A stretch of DNA of 26,593 bases from the NCBI GenBank assembly GCA_035532735.1, contig DATKQM010000038.1, positions 1 through 26,593 of the forward strand, read 5' to 3'. The notes beneath the pieces are model-generated. The model saw only the letters and a program-made list of their open reading frames with translations. It was not told where the DNA came from and did no database searches. The DNA is from Chersky-840 sp035532735 (lineage in GTDB: Bacteria; Actinomycetota; Acidimicrobiia; Acidimicrobiales; UBA8190). How positions within the stretch are numbered: position 1 is the stretch's first letter; each line of letters begins with the position of its first letter. The translations under genes and the position numbers were made by a program. Below are positions 16,482-24,117 of the stretch, piece by piece.

Positions 16482-18065
16482 TCAGCCCCGATGCACGAGG
16501 CGACGTCGGAGACCGGCGTAGACCTCTCGCGCCCGCCAGAACGGGCTCGCCTGCATGGACGCCACCTGGAGGCGCGCCTGTTCGAGCTCCACGTTGAGCG
16601 CGACCTGTTCGCGGCGCAACCGTGTGACGAGCTCCGCCACCGCCGGGGGCTCCGATCCTTGTTGGTCGTGATCGACGGCGAGCTCCTGCGCCGGGTCGCT
16701 GGCGTCGCCGGCGTCGCCGGCGTCGATCAGCCAGGAACCGATCGAGGACAGATTGGTGTGTATGGGGAGGAGCTTCTGCCATTTCCTGGCCAGGACCCGC
16801 TCACTGTCGCGGTACTTCGAGGGGACCCGTCCGGTGAGCGAGTTGTGGTGACAGGGGGCGTCCACCACGACGACCCGCAGGTCCCGTTCCTGCGCCTGCA
16901 GCGCGAGGTCGGTCCCATACAGATGCCACCCCAACGCGGGGTCGACCCGCAGCGGTGTGTCCGATGGCACCACCATGAGCAACTCGTCGAGGCCGTCCAC
17001 GTCGGAGGGGAGGTCGCGGTGTGAGAGCAGCCGGTCGCGGTGCACGACCCGACCGATGGCGTCGAACGGGACTCGACGGTCGAGCACACCGAAGACTCCA
17101 CCGATGCCGACTGGACCTCCCCGTTGCCGGGCGAGGCGCCATTGCGCCACCATCCGGGCCGGCCATCCTTCGGGCAGGTACACGTCCTGGTGGACGAGCA
17201 CGACGAGCTCGTTCTTGGCCTGCTCGATCCCGGCGTTCAAGCCCTCGGCCGCGCTCGCGCATCCACGGAACACGAGAAGCTCGTGAGGTCCGGCACCGCG
17301 CAGGCAGGGCGAGTGTAAGAGGTTGGCTCCGAGCTGCTCGTCGTCGTTGACGCACGCCACGAAGGTGAGGGGGATCTCGGCCGCGGGACTGATCTCCGGA
17401 AGTCGCTGCCCCCCCACGAGCAACCACGCCGTCCGGAGATCACGTTCCGCGTCCTGTGCGCCCACGTCGAGAAACTCGAACAGCGGTGCCCCTGCGGTCA
17501 GCATCTGCGGGTCGTCTCCGTCCACGATCCGGTCGACGGTGTCGGGCGCGTAGCCCGCGTCCAGCAGGAGCTGGACGATGCTCGCCGAAGTGAACAGCCG
17601 CAGGTACGAGGGGTCCAGCAGCGTCCCCTCGGCATACGGGAACACGCCTCGGAGGAGCCCCCGGACCACGCTCTGGTGCTGAAGATTGGGGACCGAGCAC
17701 GAGATGGTCCCCGACGCCGACAACAGCGAGCGGTGCCGTCGAAGCACCCCCAGCGGGTCGCGGAGCCGAAGGAGCGTCTCGGGATAGACGATGCAGTCGA
17801 CCGACCCCGCCTCGAGGGGCGGAACCTCGAGATCGAGGTCGAGCTCGAAGAAGCCGTCCAGGTGTGCGCGAACTCCGGGGCCCAGGGCGGCGGGGGAGTC
17901 GACGCCGTAGACGAGTGGAGGGGGACGACGCTCCTTCAAGGCGGCGGGGATGCGGTCGTCACGGGATCCGACGAGGACAACGGTCCGCGCCGACTCGGGC
18001 ACGGTCAGCGCCAAGCGTCGGTGCGGTGTCGTGGCGTCGACGTCTATTTGGCGTCCCTCCCGCAC
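16482..18065 (-). CDS. Fusion: degenerate methyltransferase domain + GT2-like (StrF-type) domain + coiled coil
   Basis: A 527-residue protein. Residues 25-210 follow a class I methyltransferase pattern (TVVLVGSRDDR, FELDLDLEVPPL, SVDCIVYPETLLRL, SCSVPNLQHQSVVRGLLRG, LRLFTSASIVQLLLDAGY), but motif I lacks the usual GxGxG. Residues 230-445 resemble the StrF/Glyco_tranf_2_5 type (LNAGIEQAKNELVVLVHQDV, GWHLYGTDLAL). Residues 475-505 (VAELVTRLRREQVALNVELE) look like a coiled coil, followed by ASPFWRAREVYAGLRRRL, common at the ends of glycosyltransferases. A GDAGDAS microrepeat precedes the coil. GTG 18065 heads the six-gene minus operon. TAGCCT lies 7 bases upstream. The methyltransferase half may be structural rather than catalytic. 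Confidence 0.82.
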   Translation of the reverse strand: MREGRQIDVDATTPHRRLALTVPESARTVVLVGSRDDRIPAALKERRPPPLVYGVDSPAALGPGVRAHLDGFFELDLDLEVPPLEAGSVDCIVYPETLLRLRDPLGVLRRHRSLLSASGTISCSVPNLQHQSVVRGLLRGVFPYAEGTLLDPSYLRLFTSASIVQLLLDAGYAPDTVDRIVDGDDPQMLTAGAPLFEFLDVGAQDAERDLRTAWLLVGGQRLPEISPAAEIPLTFVACVNDDEQLGANLLHSPCLRGAGPHELLVFRGCASAAEGLNAGIEQAKNELVVLVHQDVYLPEGWPARMVAQWRLARQRGGPVGIGGVFGVLDRRVPFDAIGRVVHRDRLLSHRDLPSDVDGLDELLMVVPSDTPLRVDPALGWHLYGTDLALQAQERDLRVVVVDAPCHHNSLTGRVPSKYRDSERVLARKWQKLLPIHTNLSSIGSWLIDAGDAGDASDPAQELAVDHDQQGSEPPAVAELVTRLRREQVALNVELEQARLQVASMQASPFWRAREVYAGLRRRLVHRG

Positions 18066-18072
18066 CCCGTCG

Positions 18073-18078
18073 AGGCTA
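18073..18078 (-). promoter_or_regulatory. Candidate leaderless-type -10 element for the fusion gene
   Basis: TAGCCT on the minus strand (TANNNT form) ends 7 bases before GTG 18065, and no ribosome site is visible. A TTGAGC lies further upstream but at a non-standard distance. Weak on its own; listed because three other starts in the window show the same layout. Confidence 0.22.
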
Positions 18079-18217
18079 ATGGCATCCGGTCGGCTGGTGA
18101 GTGCTCAAGACGACGGACGGGGTCCTATAGGTTGGGACGTCGTCGCCGTGCGGACGTGCGGAGCGACGAGCGCCGACTCGCCGTCGGTGGACGATTTGCG
18201 AGAGCCTGCGAGGGGCG

Positions 18218-19168
18218 TTGGTCGGAACCGTCGAACGAGGATTCCCCCCTGGGCCGTGGGTGCTCGTGCTGGGCATGCACCGGAGCGGCACCTCGGCGCT
18301 GACCGGCGCCCTCAGCCGCCTCGGCCTCGTGCTGCCCGACGCCGCCGATCTGGTGGCGGGTCGTTACGACAACCCTGTCCATTACGAGAGCCAGGCCCTC
18401 ACCGACCTCGACGACGCCATCCTTCGGGCACTCGGAGGGTCGTGGAGCGCTCCACCTGTCCTCGCGGCTAGCTGGGAACGATCGGCGGCGGTGCTCGGCG
18501 TCATGGGCGACGGGCCGCGCGCGGCCCGTCGGGCCTTCCCCCACGGTGGCCCGATGCTCTGGAAGGACCCTCGCCAGTGCCTCCTGCTCCCCCTGTGGCG
18601 GTCGATCCTGCCCCCACCGGTGGTGGTCGTGTTCCTGTGGCGGGCACCGCTCGCCGTGGCTCGCTCGCTCGGCACGAGACAGGGTTTCTCGCCCAGTCTC
18701 GGACTGGCCCTGTGGGAGCGCTACAACCGTGAGGCGCTGGCGGGAATGGCGGGCCAGGCGGTCTACGTCATGCGTTACGAGGAACTCCTGGCCGATCCGC
18801 AAGGGTCGGTGACCGATGTCGCGCAGTGGCTCGTCTCCGACGGCCACGTCCCGATGCTCGTCGACGACGACGCCATCGGCCACGCTGCGGCCACGGTCGT
18901 GGAACGGCCCGAGCGCCACGCCGACGAGGGCGAGCACGAGGGCGAGATTCCCGAGGTCATCCGCGAGACGGTCGCCACCTTGACGGGCCTCACCGGGCCT
19001 CACGACCGGATGGCCGATGCGCCGGTTGGCCGGCCCCCGTCATGGATGGGGGACGTGATCGCGCAGCGGCGCGACTACGAGGACCTCTACGCCCATTACA
19101 TGCGCTACGTGAAATGGCGGCGGCGGATCCCCTTCGTCGGCCGTCGGGCGCGCCCGGGACACTCGTGA
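18218..19168 (+). CDS. Sulfotransferase family protein (GMHRSGTSA type), copy 3
   Basis: A 316-residue paralog of the genes at 3022 and 3870. It has the PAPS loop GMHRSGTSA at residues 19-27, LWKDPRQCLLLPLWR in the middle, the 3'-phosphate motif RAPLAVARS (Arg142, Ser150) and LGLALWERYNREAL. YAHYMRYVKWRRRIPFVGRR closes the protein. The start is uncertain. TTG 18218 is the first start codon in frame after a stop at 18128, with AGGGG only 2 bases away. GTG 18260 would leave only four residues before the loop's glycine. It is monocistronic, lies between two minus-strand operons and is divergent from the fusion gene. The likely role is sulfation of the same surface glycan. Confidence 0.86.
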   Translation: MVGTVERGFPPGPWVLVLGMHRSGTSALTGALSRLGLVLPDAADLVAGRYDNPVHYESQALTDLDDAILRALGGSWSAPPVLAASWERSAAVLGVMGDGPRAARRAFPHGGPMLWKDPRQCLLLPLWRSILPPPVVVVFLWRAPLAVARSLGTRQGFSPSLGLALWERYNREALAGMAGQAVYVMRYEELLADPQGSVTDVAQWLVSDGHVPMLVDDDAIGHAAATVVERPERHADEGEHEGEIPEVIRETVATLTGLTGPHDRMADAPVGRPPSWMGDVIAQRRDYEDLYAHYMRYVKWRRRIPFVGRRARPGHS

Positions 19169-19178
19169 GACCCAGGCC

Positions 19179-20330
19179 CTAGGTTCGGGCTTCGCCCTCG
19201 AGGACGTCGTCCCAGACGTCTTGCACCCCGTCCACCATGTCCTGGACCTGGAACCGTTGCGCCGCCACCGCCGCCGCGGCTCCCATGGCGTCGCGCCGGG
19301 AGGGGTCGTCGAGCAGGCTCGCCACCGCCGCGGTCAGACGTTCGAGGTCGCCGGGCGGCACCAGGATCCCGTCGACGCCGTCCTCGATCATCAGCCGAGG
19401 TCCGTCGGTATCGGCCGCCACCACCGGTTTGCCCGCCGCCATCGCCTCGAGGACAGCAAGTCCGAAGGGCTCGGCGCGCGAAGGATGCAGGACGACGTCC
19501 GATCCCGCCACCACGTCGTGCTTGAGCGGGGGTCGAACGTCTCCGGGCATGACGAGCCGCGCACCCAGGCCGTAGTGCCGGCTGAGATCTTCGAGGCGTC
19601 GCCAGTAGGCAGAGGCGCGGTCACCGGGGCCGCACATGACCCCGTAGAGATCGGGATGGTTCGCCATGAGTCGGCCCAGGCATTCGATGAAATCGGCCTG
19701 ACCCTTCACCGGGACGACCCGGGCGAACATCGACAGCATGAGGGCGTCGGTCGGGACGGCGAAGGCTTGGCGGCCCCGGAAGCGGTCCCCACTGCGGCAC
19801 TCCTCGAGGTCGACACCCGGGAACACGACCGACGTGGGGACCGGCGCGAAGGTCATGGAGTTGCTGCGAGTGGCGGGGGAGGTGAACACGATGTGCTTGG
19901 GTGCGAGCCGGTGCAGCGCCACGGCCGCCACGTGCTCGGCCCGCGTGTTGGCCTGGAGGGTGGAATGGATGTGCCACACAACGGGCGTCCTGGTCATGGC
20001 GCCGGCGAGGCTGGCGTACAGAAGGGCGGAATTCTCGCTGGCGTGGATGAGGTCGATGTGATGGTGTCGGACCACGCCGCACAGCTTGCGGACCACCGTC
20101 AGGAGATTTGCGGGCGAGCGCAGCCGCGCCCGTGGAAAGGAATAGGCGGCGGTGCCCCTGGCGCGCACCAGCTCGGGCCATCGGCCCGGTGACAGACAGG
20201 CGAGCACCGGGACGTAGCGGGCGCGGTCCACTCGGTCGATGACCTCGTCGAGCACCAGGGAGGCTCCTCCGAGGTCCTCGTAGCCCGAGCTGTCGACGAG
20301 CAGCACCCGGGCCGGCCGGCGAGGCGTCAC
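19179..20330 (-). CDS. GT4 (GT-B fold) glycosyltransferase
   Basis: A 383-residue retaining GT-B enzyme. The N-terminal half has RVLLVDSSGYEDLGGAS and LIHASENSALLYASLAGA, and the middle has VVFPGVDLEECR. The donor half has the VPVKG site (Lys209) and the E-x7-E motif EPFGLAVLE at 287-295, followed by AMAAGKPVVAADTDG. GTG 20330 overlaps the preceding GT2's stop as GTGA. It is the last gene of a four-gene minus operon, ending 10 bases from the convergent sulfotransferase. The sugar donor is unknown. Confidence 0.9.
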   Translation of the reverse strand: MTPRRPARVLLVDSSGYEDLGGASLVLDEVIDRVDRARYVPVLACLSPGRWPELVRARGTAAYSFPRARLRSPANLLTVVRKLCGVVRHHHIDLIHASENSALLYASLAGAMTRTPVVWHIHSTLQANTRAEHVAAVALHRLAPKHIVFTSPATRSNSMTFAPVPTSVVFPGVDLEECRSGDRFRGRQAFAVPTDALMLSMFARVVPVKGQADFIECLGRLMANHPDLYGVMCGPGDRASAYWRRLEDLSRHYGLGARLVMPGDVRPPLKHDVVAGSDVVLHPSRAEPFGLAVLEAMAAGKPVVAADTDGPRLMIEDGVDGILVPPGDLERLTAAVASLLDDPSRRDAMGAAAAVAAQRFQVQDMVDGVQDVWDDVLEGEART

Positions 20331-21307
20331 TCGACCTCCTCTGTGTCGGGCCCGACCACGACCGGGACGTGGTGCGGGCGCTCAGGGATCACACCACGTC
20401 GCCGAGCCGTGGAGCCGGGCCCTGCTGCGTACAGCCGGGCGAGGTGCCACGAGGCCTTGCGGCGCTCGCCTCGGAAGACCACGGCGCGCCGAAGTGCCGT
20501 GAGCACCGTGGCCGCCCGGTAGCTGTGCCAACCGAGGGCCCCGAACCACTTGCGGACATAGGTCTCCACCCCGGCGTGAAACCGAGCCTCCCGTCGGGTG
20601 GGGTCGGGGTCGGTGCCCGCACCCACGTGCACTGCTCGAGCCTCGGGGCAATAGTGCATCGCCCATCCCCGACGCGTGGCGCGCCGCTCCCAGTCCGCTT
20701 CCTCGGCATAGAGGAAGAACCCCTCGTCGAACCCACCGACGTCCACCAGGGCCTCGCCCCGCACGAGGAGGACCGAGGCGATCACGTACCCCCAGCCCGT
20801 CGCGAACCGGCCGAGGCCCACGGCCTCGGCCCAGGCTCGCCCCGGAGTAGGGAAGGGCCAGCACACCGGCGAAGCCCTGTCCGAGCCGGGGCGGTGCTGG
20901 GCGGGTGCCACACAGCCGATGGCGGCGCTGGCGTGCAGCTCGCGCCGCAACCGCTCCACGTCCCCGACCCCGATCAACGCGTCGGGGTTGAGGAGAAGAA
21001 CATCGGCCTCGGGGACCGGCACCGCAGCGATCCCGCGGTTCACCGCCGCAGCGAAGCCCAGATTCTCCCCGGGGTCGATGTAGTGCGCGCCCGCCCGGGC
21101 CACCACGTCGTGGGTGGTGGCGGACGACGAGTTGTCCACCACGACCACGGGGTACGCACCGTGGAGCTCTTCGAGACAGTCCGACAGCGCACCCGGATCG
21201 CCGTAGGCGACCACGAGGACGTGCACCGGCGGCAGCGGGGCGCCACCGCGCCGGGCGGTCGTGAGGCTCATGGACAGGGCCTCATCCATCGACAGGGCCT
21301 CATCCAT
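20327..21307 (-). CDS. GT2 glycosyltransferase (WbbL/rhamnosyltransferase-like), copy 2
   Basis: A 326-residue GT2 with HVLVVAYGD, VVVVDNSSS, DPGENLGFAAAVN, DVLLLNPDA, CVAPAQHRPGSDRA, FDEGFFLYAEEADWERRA and VETYVRKWFGALGW. Most of these are matched in order by the paralog at 12744-11848. The family is WbbL-like, adding a deoxysugar to a lipid-linked glycan; the exact sugar is an inference. Three in-frame ATGs are possible starts (21307, 21289, 21271), each at the end of an 18-bp repeat that also carries a GAGG site 8 bases upstream. The added residues read DEALSM. The shortest form starts MSLTTARR and is probably ancestral. The stop overlaps the next start as GTGA. Confidence 0.9.
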   Translation of the reverse strand: MDEALSMDEALSMSLTTARRGGAPLPPVHVLVVAYGDPGALSDCLEELHGAYPVVVVDNSSSATTHDVVARAGAHYIDPGENLGFAAAVNRGIAAVPVPEADVLLLNPDALIGVGDVERLRRELHASAAIGCVAPAQHRPGSDRASPVCWPFPTPGRAWAEAVGLGRFATGWGYVIASVLLVRGEALVDVGGFDEGFFLYAEEADWERRATRRGWAMHYCPEARAVHVGAGTDPDPTRREARFHAGVETYVRKWFGALGWHSYRAATVLTALRRAVVFRGERRKASWHLARLYAAGPGSTARRRGVIPERPHHVPVVVGPDTEEVE

Positions 21308-21322
21308 CGACAGGGCCTCATC
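21269..21322 (-). repeat. Three tandem 18-bp copies of a ribosome site plus ATG
   Basis: On the minus strand GATGAGGCCCTGTC(G/G/C)ATG is repeated at 21322-21305, 21304-21287 and 21286-21269; only the last copy differs, by one base. Each copy contains GAGG, an 8-base spacer and an ATG in the frame of the following GT2. The TGA stop of the upstream GT4 gene lies inside the first copy. Gain or loss of a copy keeps the frame and changes the number of initiation sites. Confidence 0.93.
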
Positions 21323-22370
21323 GCCGGCGGCGGATGACCGCCGCCAGCTGCTCGGCGATGAGTGGGACGGAAAAGCTGCGCACCGCCAGCGCTCGGCCGT
21401 TTCGGCCCAGGCGGGCGCCGAGGTCCCGGTCGCGAGACAGCGCCAGCAGCCCCTCGACCCACTCGTCCTCGGTGTCCGCGGCGAGCCCCATGTCGGCCAT
21501 GCCCAGCACCTCGGCGTTCATCCCGACCGGGCTGACGATGGCCGGCACGGCACAGGCCATGTACTGCAGCATCTTGAAGGCGCACTTGCCCTTGGCCCAG
21601 TCGCCCCCACCGAGGGGCATGAGCCCCACGTCGAACGCCTGGATGACCGTCGCTTCGGTGTCAGGGGTCCAGGGAATGAGATCGACCCGTTCGGCGGGGA
21701 TCCCCGGGAGCTCGATGAAGGCGTCGGCCATGACCATGAGCCGGGCGTCAGGCACCTCGGCGAAGAACCGCGCCAGGGCGGGGGCGATGGCGCGCAGATA
21801 TCGCAGGCTCAAGCCCGAGCCCGTCCAACCCACCACGAACGGCCCGTCGGGGCGCGCGCCGGGCGTGAACCGATCGGTGTCGATCGCCGTCCACACCCTT
21901 TCGACGGCGGGAGCGACCGCCCCGAACCAGTCGGCGAGGAAGTCATTGCCCGCCACCACACACGCGGCGCGACGGGCAACGGCGCGCACGGCACGCTCGT
22001 GTGCGGCGGACGGCAGCCAGATGGCGTCGTCGACGTCGAAGAGCAGGGGTGGATGCAACAGGGTCTCCACGGTGAGGTGACCCGGCATCACCTCGCGCTC
22101 GAGCCAGGTGACATCGGCGCGCCACGATCGAGCCGCGCCGGGGAGCCGGGCCGCAACCTTCGCTCCCTGCAGCGCAAACCGAGACAAGGGGGCCACCACC
22201 GGACGACGCACCCAGTGCCCGGGGATCGACGCGTACTTCGAGATCCTCGGCGGACGAGCCGACACCTCGATCCCGAGCCGACCGAGAGGCGCGATGTGCT
22301 GAAGCACGCGAAACCGGCTCGACGCGGCCAGGCGGCCCGACACGATGGCTTCCACCCGAAGGTCGGGCAT
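21318..22370 (-). CDS. GT4-like (GT-B fold) glycosyltransferase
   Basis: A 350-residue GT-B glycosyltransferase. The early part has SSRFRVLQHIAPLG; the middle has FDVDDAIWLP and VWTAIDTDRF. The donor half has FVVGWTGSG, a WAKGKCAFKMLQYMACAVP stretch (Lys262, Lys266) and IVSPVGMNAEVL. This form, with the K-x-L-x-Y-M-A-x-x-x-P-x-I signature, is common in O-antigen and surface-glycan clusters. The frame is open upstream to 22904, but that part is antisense to the neighbouring gene. ATG 22370 overlaps the previous stop as TGATG and gives a natural N-terminus. The donor and linkage are unknown. Confidence 0.88.
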   Translation of the reverse strand: MPDLRVEAIVSGRLAASSRFRVLQHIAPLGRLGIEVSARPPRISKYASIPGHWVRRPVVAPLSRFALQGAKVAARLPGAARSWRADVTWLEREVMPGHLTVETLLHPPLLFDVDDAIWLPSAAHERAVRAVARRAACVVAGNDFLADWFGAVAPAVERVWTAIDTDRFTPGARPDGPFVVGWTGSGLSLRYLRAIAPALARFFAEVPDARLMVMADAFIELPGIPAERVDLIPWTPDTEATVIQAFDVGLMPLGGGDWAKGKCAFKMLQYMACAVPAIVSPVGMNAEVLGMADMGLAADTEDEWVEGLLALSRDRDLGARLGRNGRALAVRSFSVPLIAEQLAAVIRRRR

Positions 22371-23233
22371 CAGGTACGCCCGCGCCGAGCGACGGCCTGT
22401 CGGAGAGCCGACTCCACCCGCTGGCCGGGCAGGGAAAACCGCGCCACAGAGAGAGCGTGGAGTCGAGTCCAGGCGTCTTCCTCGTCGGCCATCGTCGATC
22501 GGCCCATGCCGATCCGCAGAAGACGGCTCAGCAGGGCGTGACCGGCCAGCAGGTCCTCCTGGGTGCGAGGACGCAGGCGGGGGGCCATGACGGCGTTCCA
22601 GAGCACGACGGTGATGGGTGACTCCGACAGAAGGCGGCGGGGTGACTCGACCCGCGAGAAGAAACGCCGCCACTGGTACCACGGTACGGGCGCGACCCGC
22701 TCCATGGGCAGTGCCTTCCAGGGCAGGCGCCGGGCGATCTCCCACGTGACGTCCTGCGCGAGGGCGGCATAAGGAAGCTGGGACCAGTCGGCGTGCTTCG
22801 ACAACGCGCGGTCTTGGCCTTGGACCCAGGCGTCGACGAACGCGGTGTCGGGCGCGGCGGCGCACAATCCGCCGAAGAACCGCCCGGACTCCTTGCCGAA
22901 ACACACCATGCCGGTGTCGTCGAGCTCTTCGATGAGTTGTGAGAGTGGCGAGAGGGCCACGGTGTCCACGTCCATCCAGATCCCGCCGTAGCGTTGCAGG
23001 ACGCGCGAACGGACATAGTCAGATCGGTAGTTGGGAGCCGGCAGAGACTCCCACTTCTCTACGTCCAGATCGGGCAGCCAGGTGATGGCGTCATGGCGCG
23101 CCAACAGGCGCAACTCCAGTGGCGCGGCATGGCGCTCGATCGTTTCGATGCAGAGGTCGAGGTATGCCGATCGACGGGCGCGGGGCCCGTCTTCCCAATA
23201 CGCCCACACCACCGCGGCCGGTTCACCGCTCAT
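22370..23233 (-). CDS. GT32-like / capsular polysaccharide glycosyltransferase
   Basis: A 287-residue protein with the DxD sugar-binding signature of the Gly_transf_sug/Caps_synth group: NYRSDYVRSRVLQRYGGIWM followed by DVD at residues 88-90. AVVWAYWEDG at the N-terminus is the first strand. The acceptor side and C-terminus are Arg-rich. These retaining GT-A enzymes often add galactose, mannose or glucose to capsular glycans; the donor here is unknown. ATG 23233 is the first gene of the four-gene minus operon and lies divergent from the unidentified gene at 23272, with only 38 bases between them. Confidence 0.87.
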   Translation of the reverse strand: MSGEPAAVVWAYWEDGPRARRSAYLDLCIETIERHAAPLELRLLARHDAITWLPDLDVEKWESLPAPNYRSDYVRSRVLQRYGGIWMDVDTVALSPLSQLIEELDDTGMVCFGKESGRFFGGLCAAAPDTAFVDAWVQGQDRALSKHADWSQLPYAALAQDVTWEIARRLPWKALPMERVAPVPWYQWRRFFSRVESPRRLLSESPITVVLWNAVMAPRLRPRTQEDLLAGHALLSRLLRIGMGRSTMADEEDAWTRLHALSVARFSLPGQRVESALRQAVARRGRT

Positions 23234-23259
23234 CGGGCTGTACCCGACGAGGTGACAGA

Positions 23260-23265
23260 TATGCT
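23260..23265 (+). promoter_or_regulatory. -10-like hexamer 6 bases before ATG 23272
   Basis: TATGCT at 23260-23265 matches four of six -10 bases and ends 6 bases before the ATG. Transcription would begin at the start codon. The only ribosome-site-like sequence (GAGGTGA, 23249-23255) is 16 bases away, too far to work, which favours a leaderless start. No convincing -35 is seen. Confidence 0.35.
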
Positions 23266-23271
23266 CGCCAG

Positions 23272-24117
23272 ATGCAGCTCGGCATCTTGTTCTGGTTCTA
23301 TCGCGACGTCGCGGTGTGCCAGAACCGGTTGCGGCTGTTGCGGCGCCGCAATCCGGGAGTGCCGATCTACGGTCTCTACGGGGGCCCGCCGCGCCAGGTG
23401 GCGGACTTCACCACCGCGCTCGCCTCTCATCTCGACGACTTCTGGGTGTTTCCCGACGAGCGCGACCAACAGTGGAAATGGCGCAACGGCGACATCATGT
23501 TGAGCCGGTGGTTCGTCGAACGTGGGGAGCGCCTGCCATGGGACTCGGTCTTCCTGGCCCAGTGGGACCTGGTCGTCATCTCTTCCGTGACGAGCCTGCT
23601 CCCACCGATGACCGTCGGCGACATGCTCATCTCGGGCGTGCGCCCGGTGCACGAGGTCGAGCGCTGGTGGCAGTGGACCCGCGGTGACGCCCGACTCGAG
23701 TACGACGCCTTCATGGCGCATGTCGCCTCTCGCTTCGGTCCGATCGAGGATCCGATGTGCTGCCAATTCATCGGGATCGTGGCACCCCGTGCCTTCATGG
23801 CGCGTTACGCCACCATCGACGAGCCCGAGCTCGGGTTCCTCGAGTACAAGATCCCTACTTATGCGCAGGCGTTCGGCGTCCGCCTCGTGCCTGACACTTG
23901 CTTTCGGCCCTGGTGGCCCGAGGAGCCCGGCACGTCTCACGCCACGCGCGCCCAGAGCCTCGTCCACGCCTGGCGTACGCCGGTCCGGCTCCCGGTGATG
24001 CTGGCCGAGTCGATGCGCCCCGGTGGACGGCGCATCTTCCATCCGTACCACGGCATCTACCCTCATGACCTTGCATCGCTGGGCGACGCGGTACGTCGTC
24101 GCCGGGACGGTCACTGA
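23272..24117 (+). CDS. Unidentified protein, possibly glycosyltransferase-like
   Basis: A 281-residue soluble protein that I cannot assign. It starts MQLGILFWFYRDVAVCQNRL with PIYGLYGGPP next, a Rossmann-like opening seen in GT-A proteins. FLAQWDLVVISS could replace a DxD strand, and DPMCCQFIGIVAPRAFM is a distinctive central block. It ends with RRIFHPYHGIYPHDL. There is no signal peptide or transmembrane helix. ATG 23272 is chosen because it opens the conserved-looking strand. The frame is open upstream, but that part is antisense to the GT32-like gene. Its stop overlaps the convergent GT4 gene by 7 bases. Context suggests a role in glycan assembly. Confidence 0.78.
   Translation: MQLGILFWFYRDVAVCQNRLRLLRRRNPGVPIYGLYGGPPRQVADFTTALASHLDDFWVFPDERDQQWKWRNGDIMLSRWFVERGERLPWDSVFLAQWDLVVISSVTSLLPPMTVGDMLISGVRPVHEVERWWQWTRGDARLEYDAFMAHVASRFGPIEDPMCCQFIGIVAPRAFMARYATIDEPELGFLEYKIPTYAQAFGVRLVPDTCFRPWWPEEPGTSHATRAQSLVHAWRTPVRLPVMLAESMRPGGRRIFHPYHGIYPHDLASLGDAVRRRRDGH

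Noticed and set aside
16690..16732. Short GGCGTCGCC microrepeat
   Set aside because: It encodes a GDAGDAS linker in the fusion protein; only about three units, no sign of a mobile or regulatory role.
15756..17024. 422-codon + strand open frame
   Set aside because: It is antisense to two glycosyltransferase genes with strong motifs; its translation is compositionally biased and has no recognisable fold.
18126..18131. TATAGG as a -10 for the sulfotransferase at 18218
   Set aside because: No acceptable -35 at 16-18 bases and the leader would be about 80 bases; too weak to list as a promoter.
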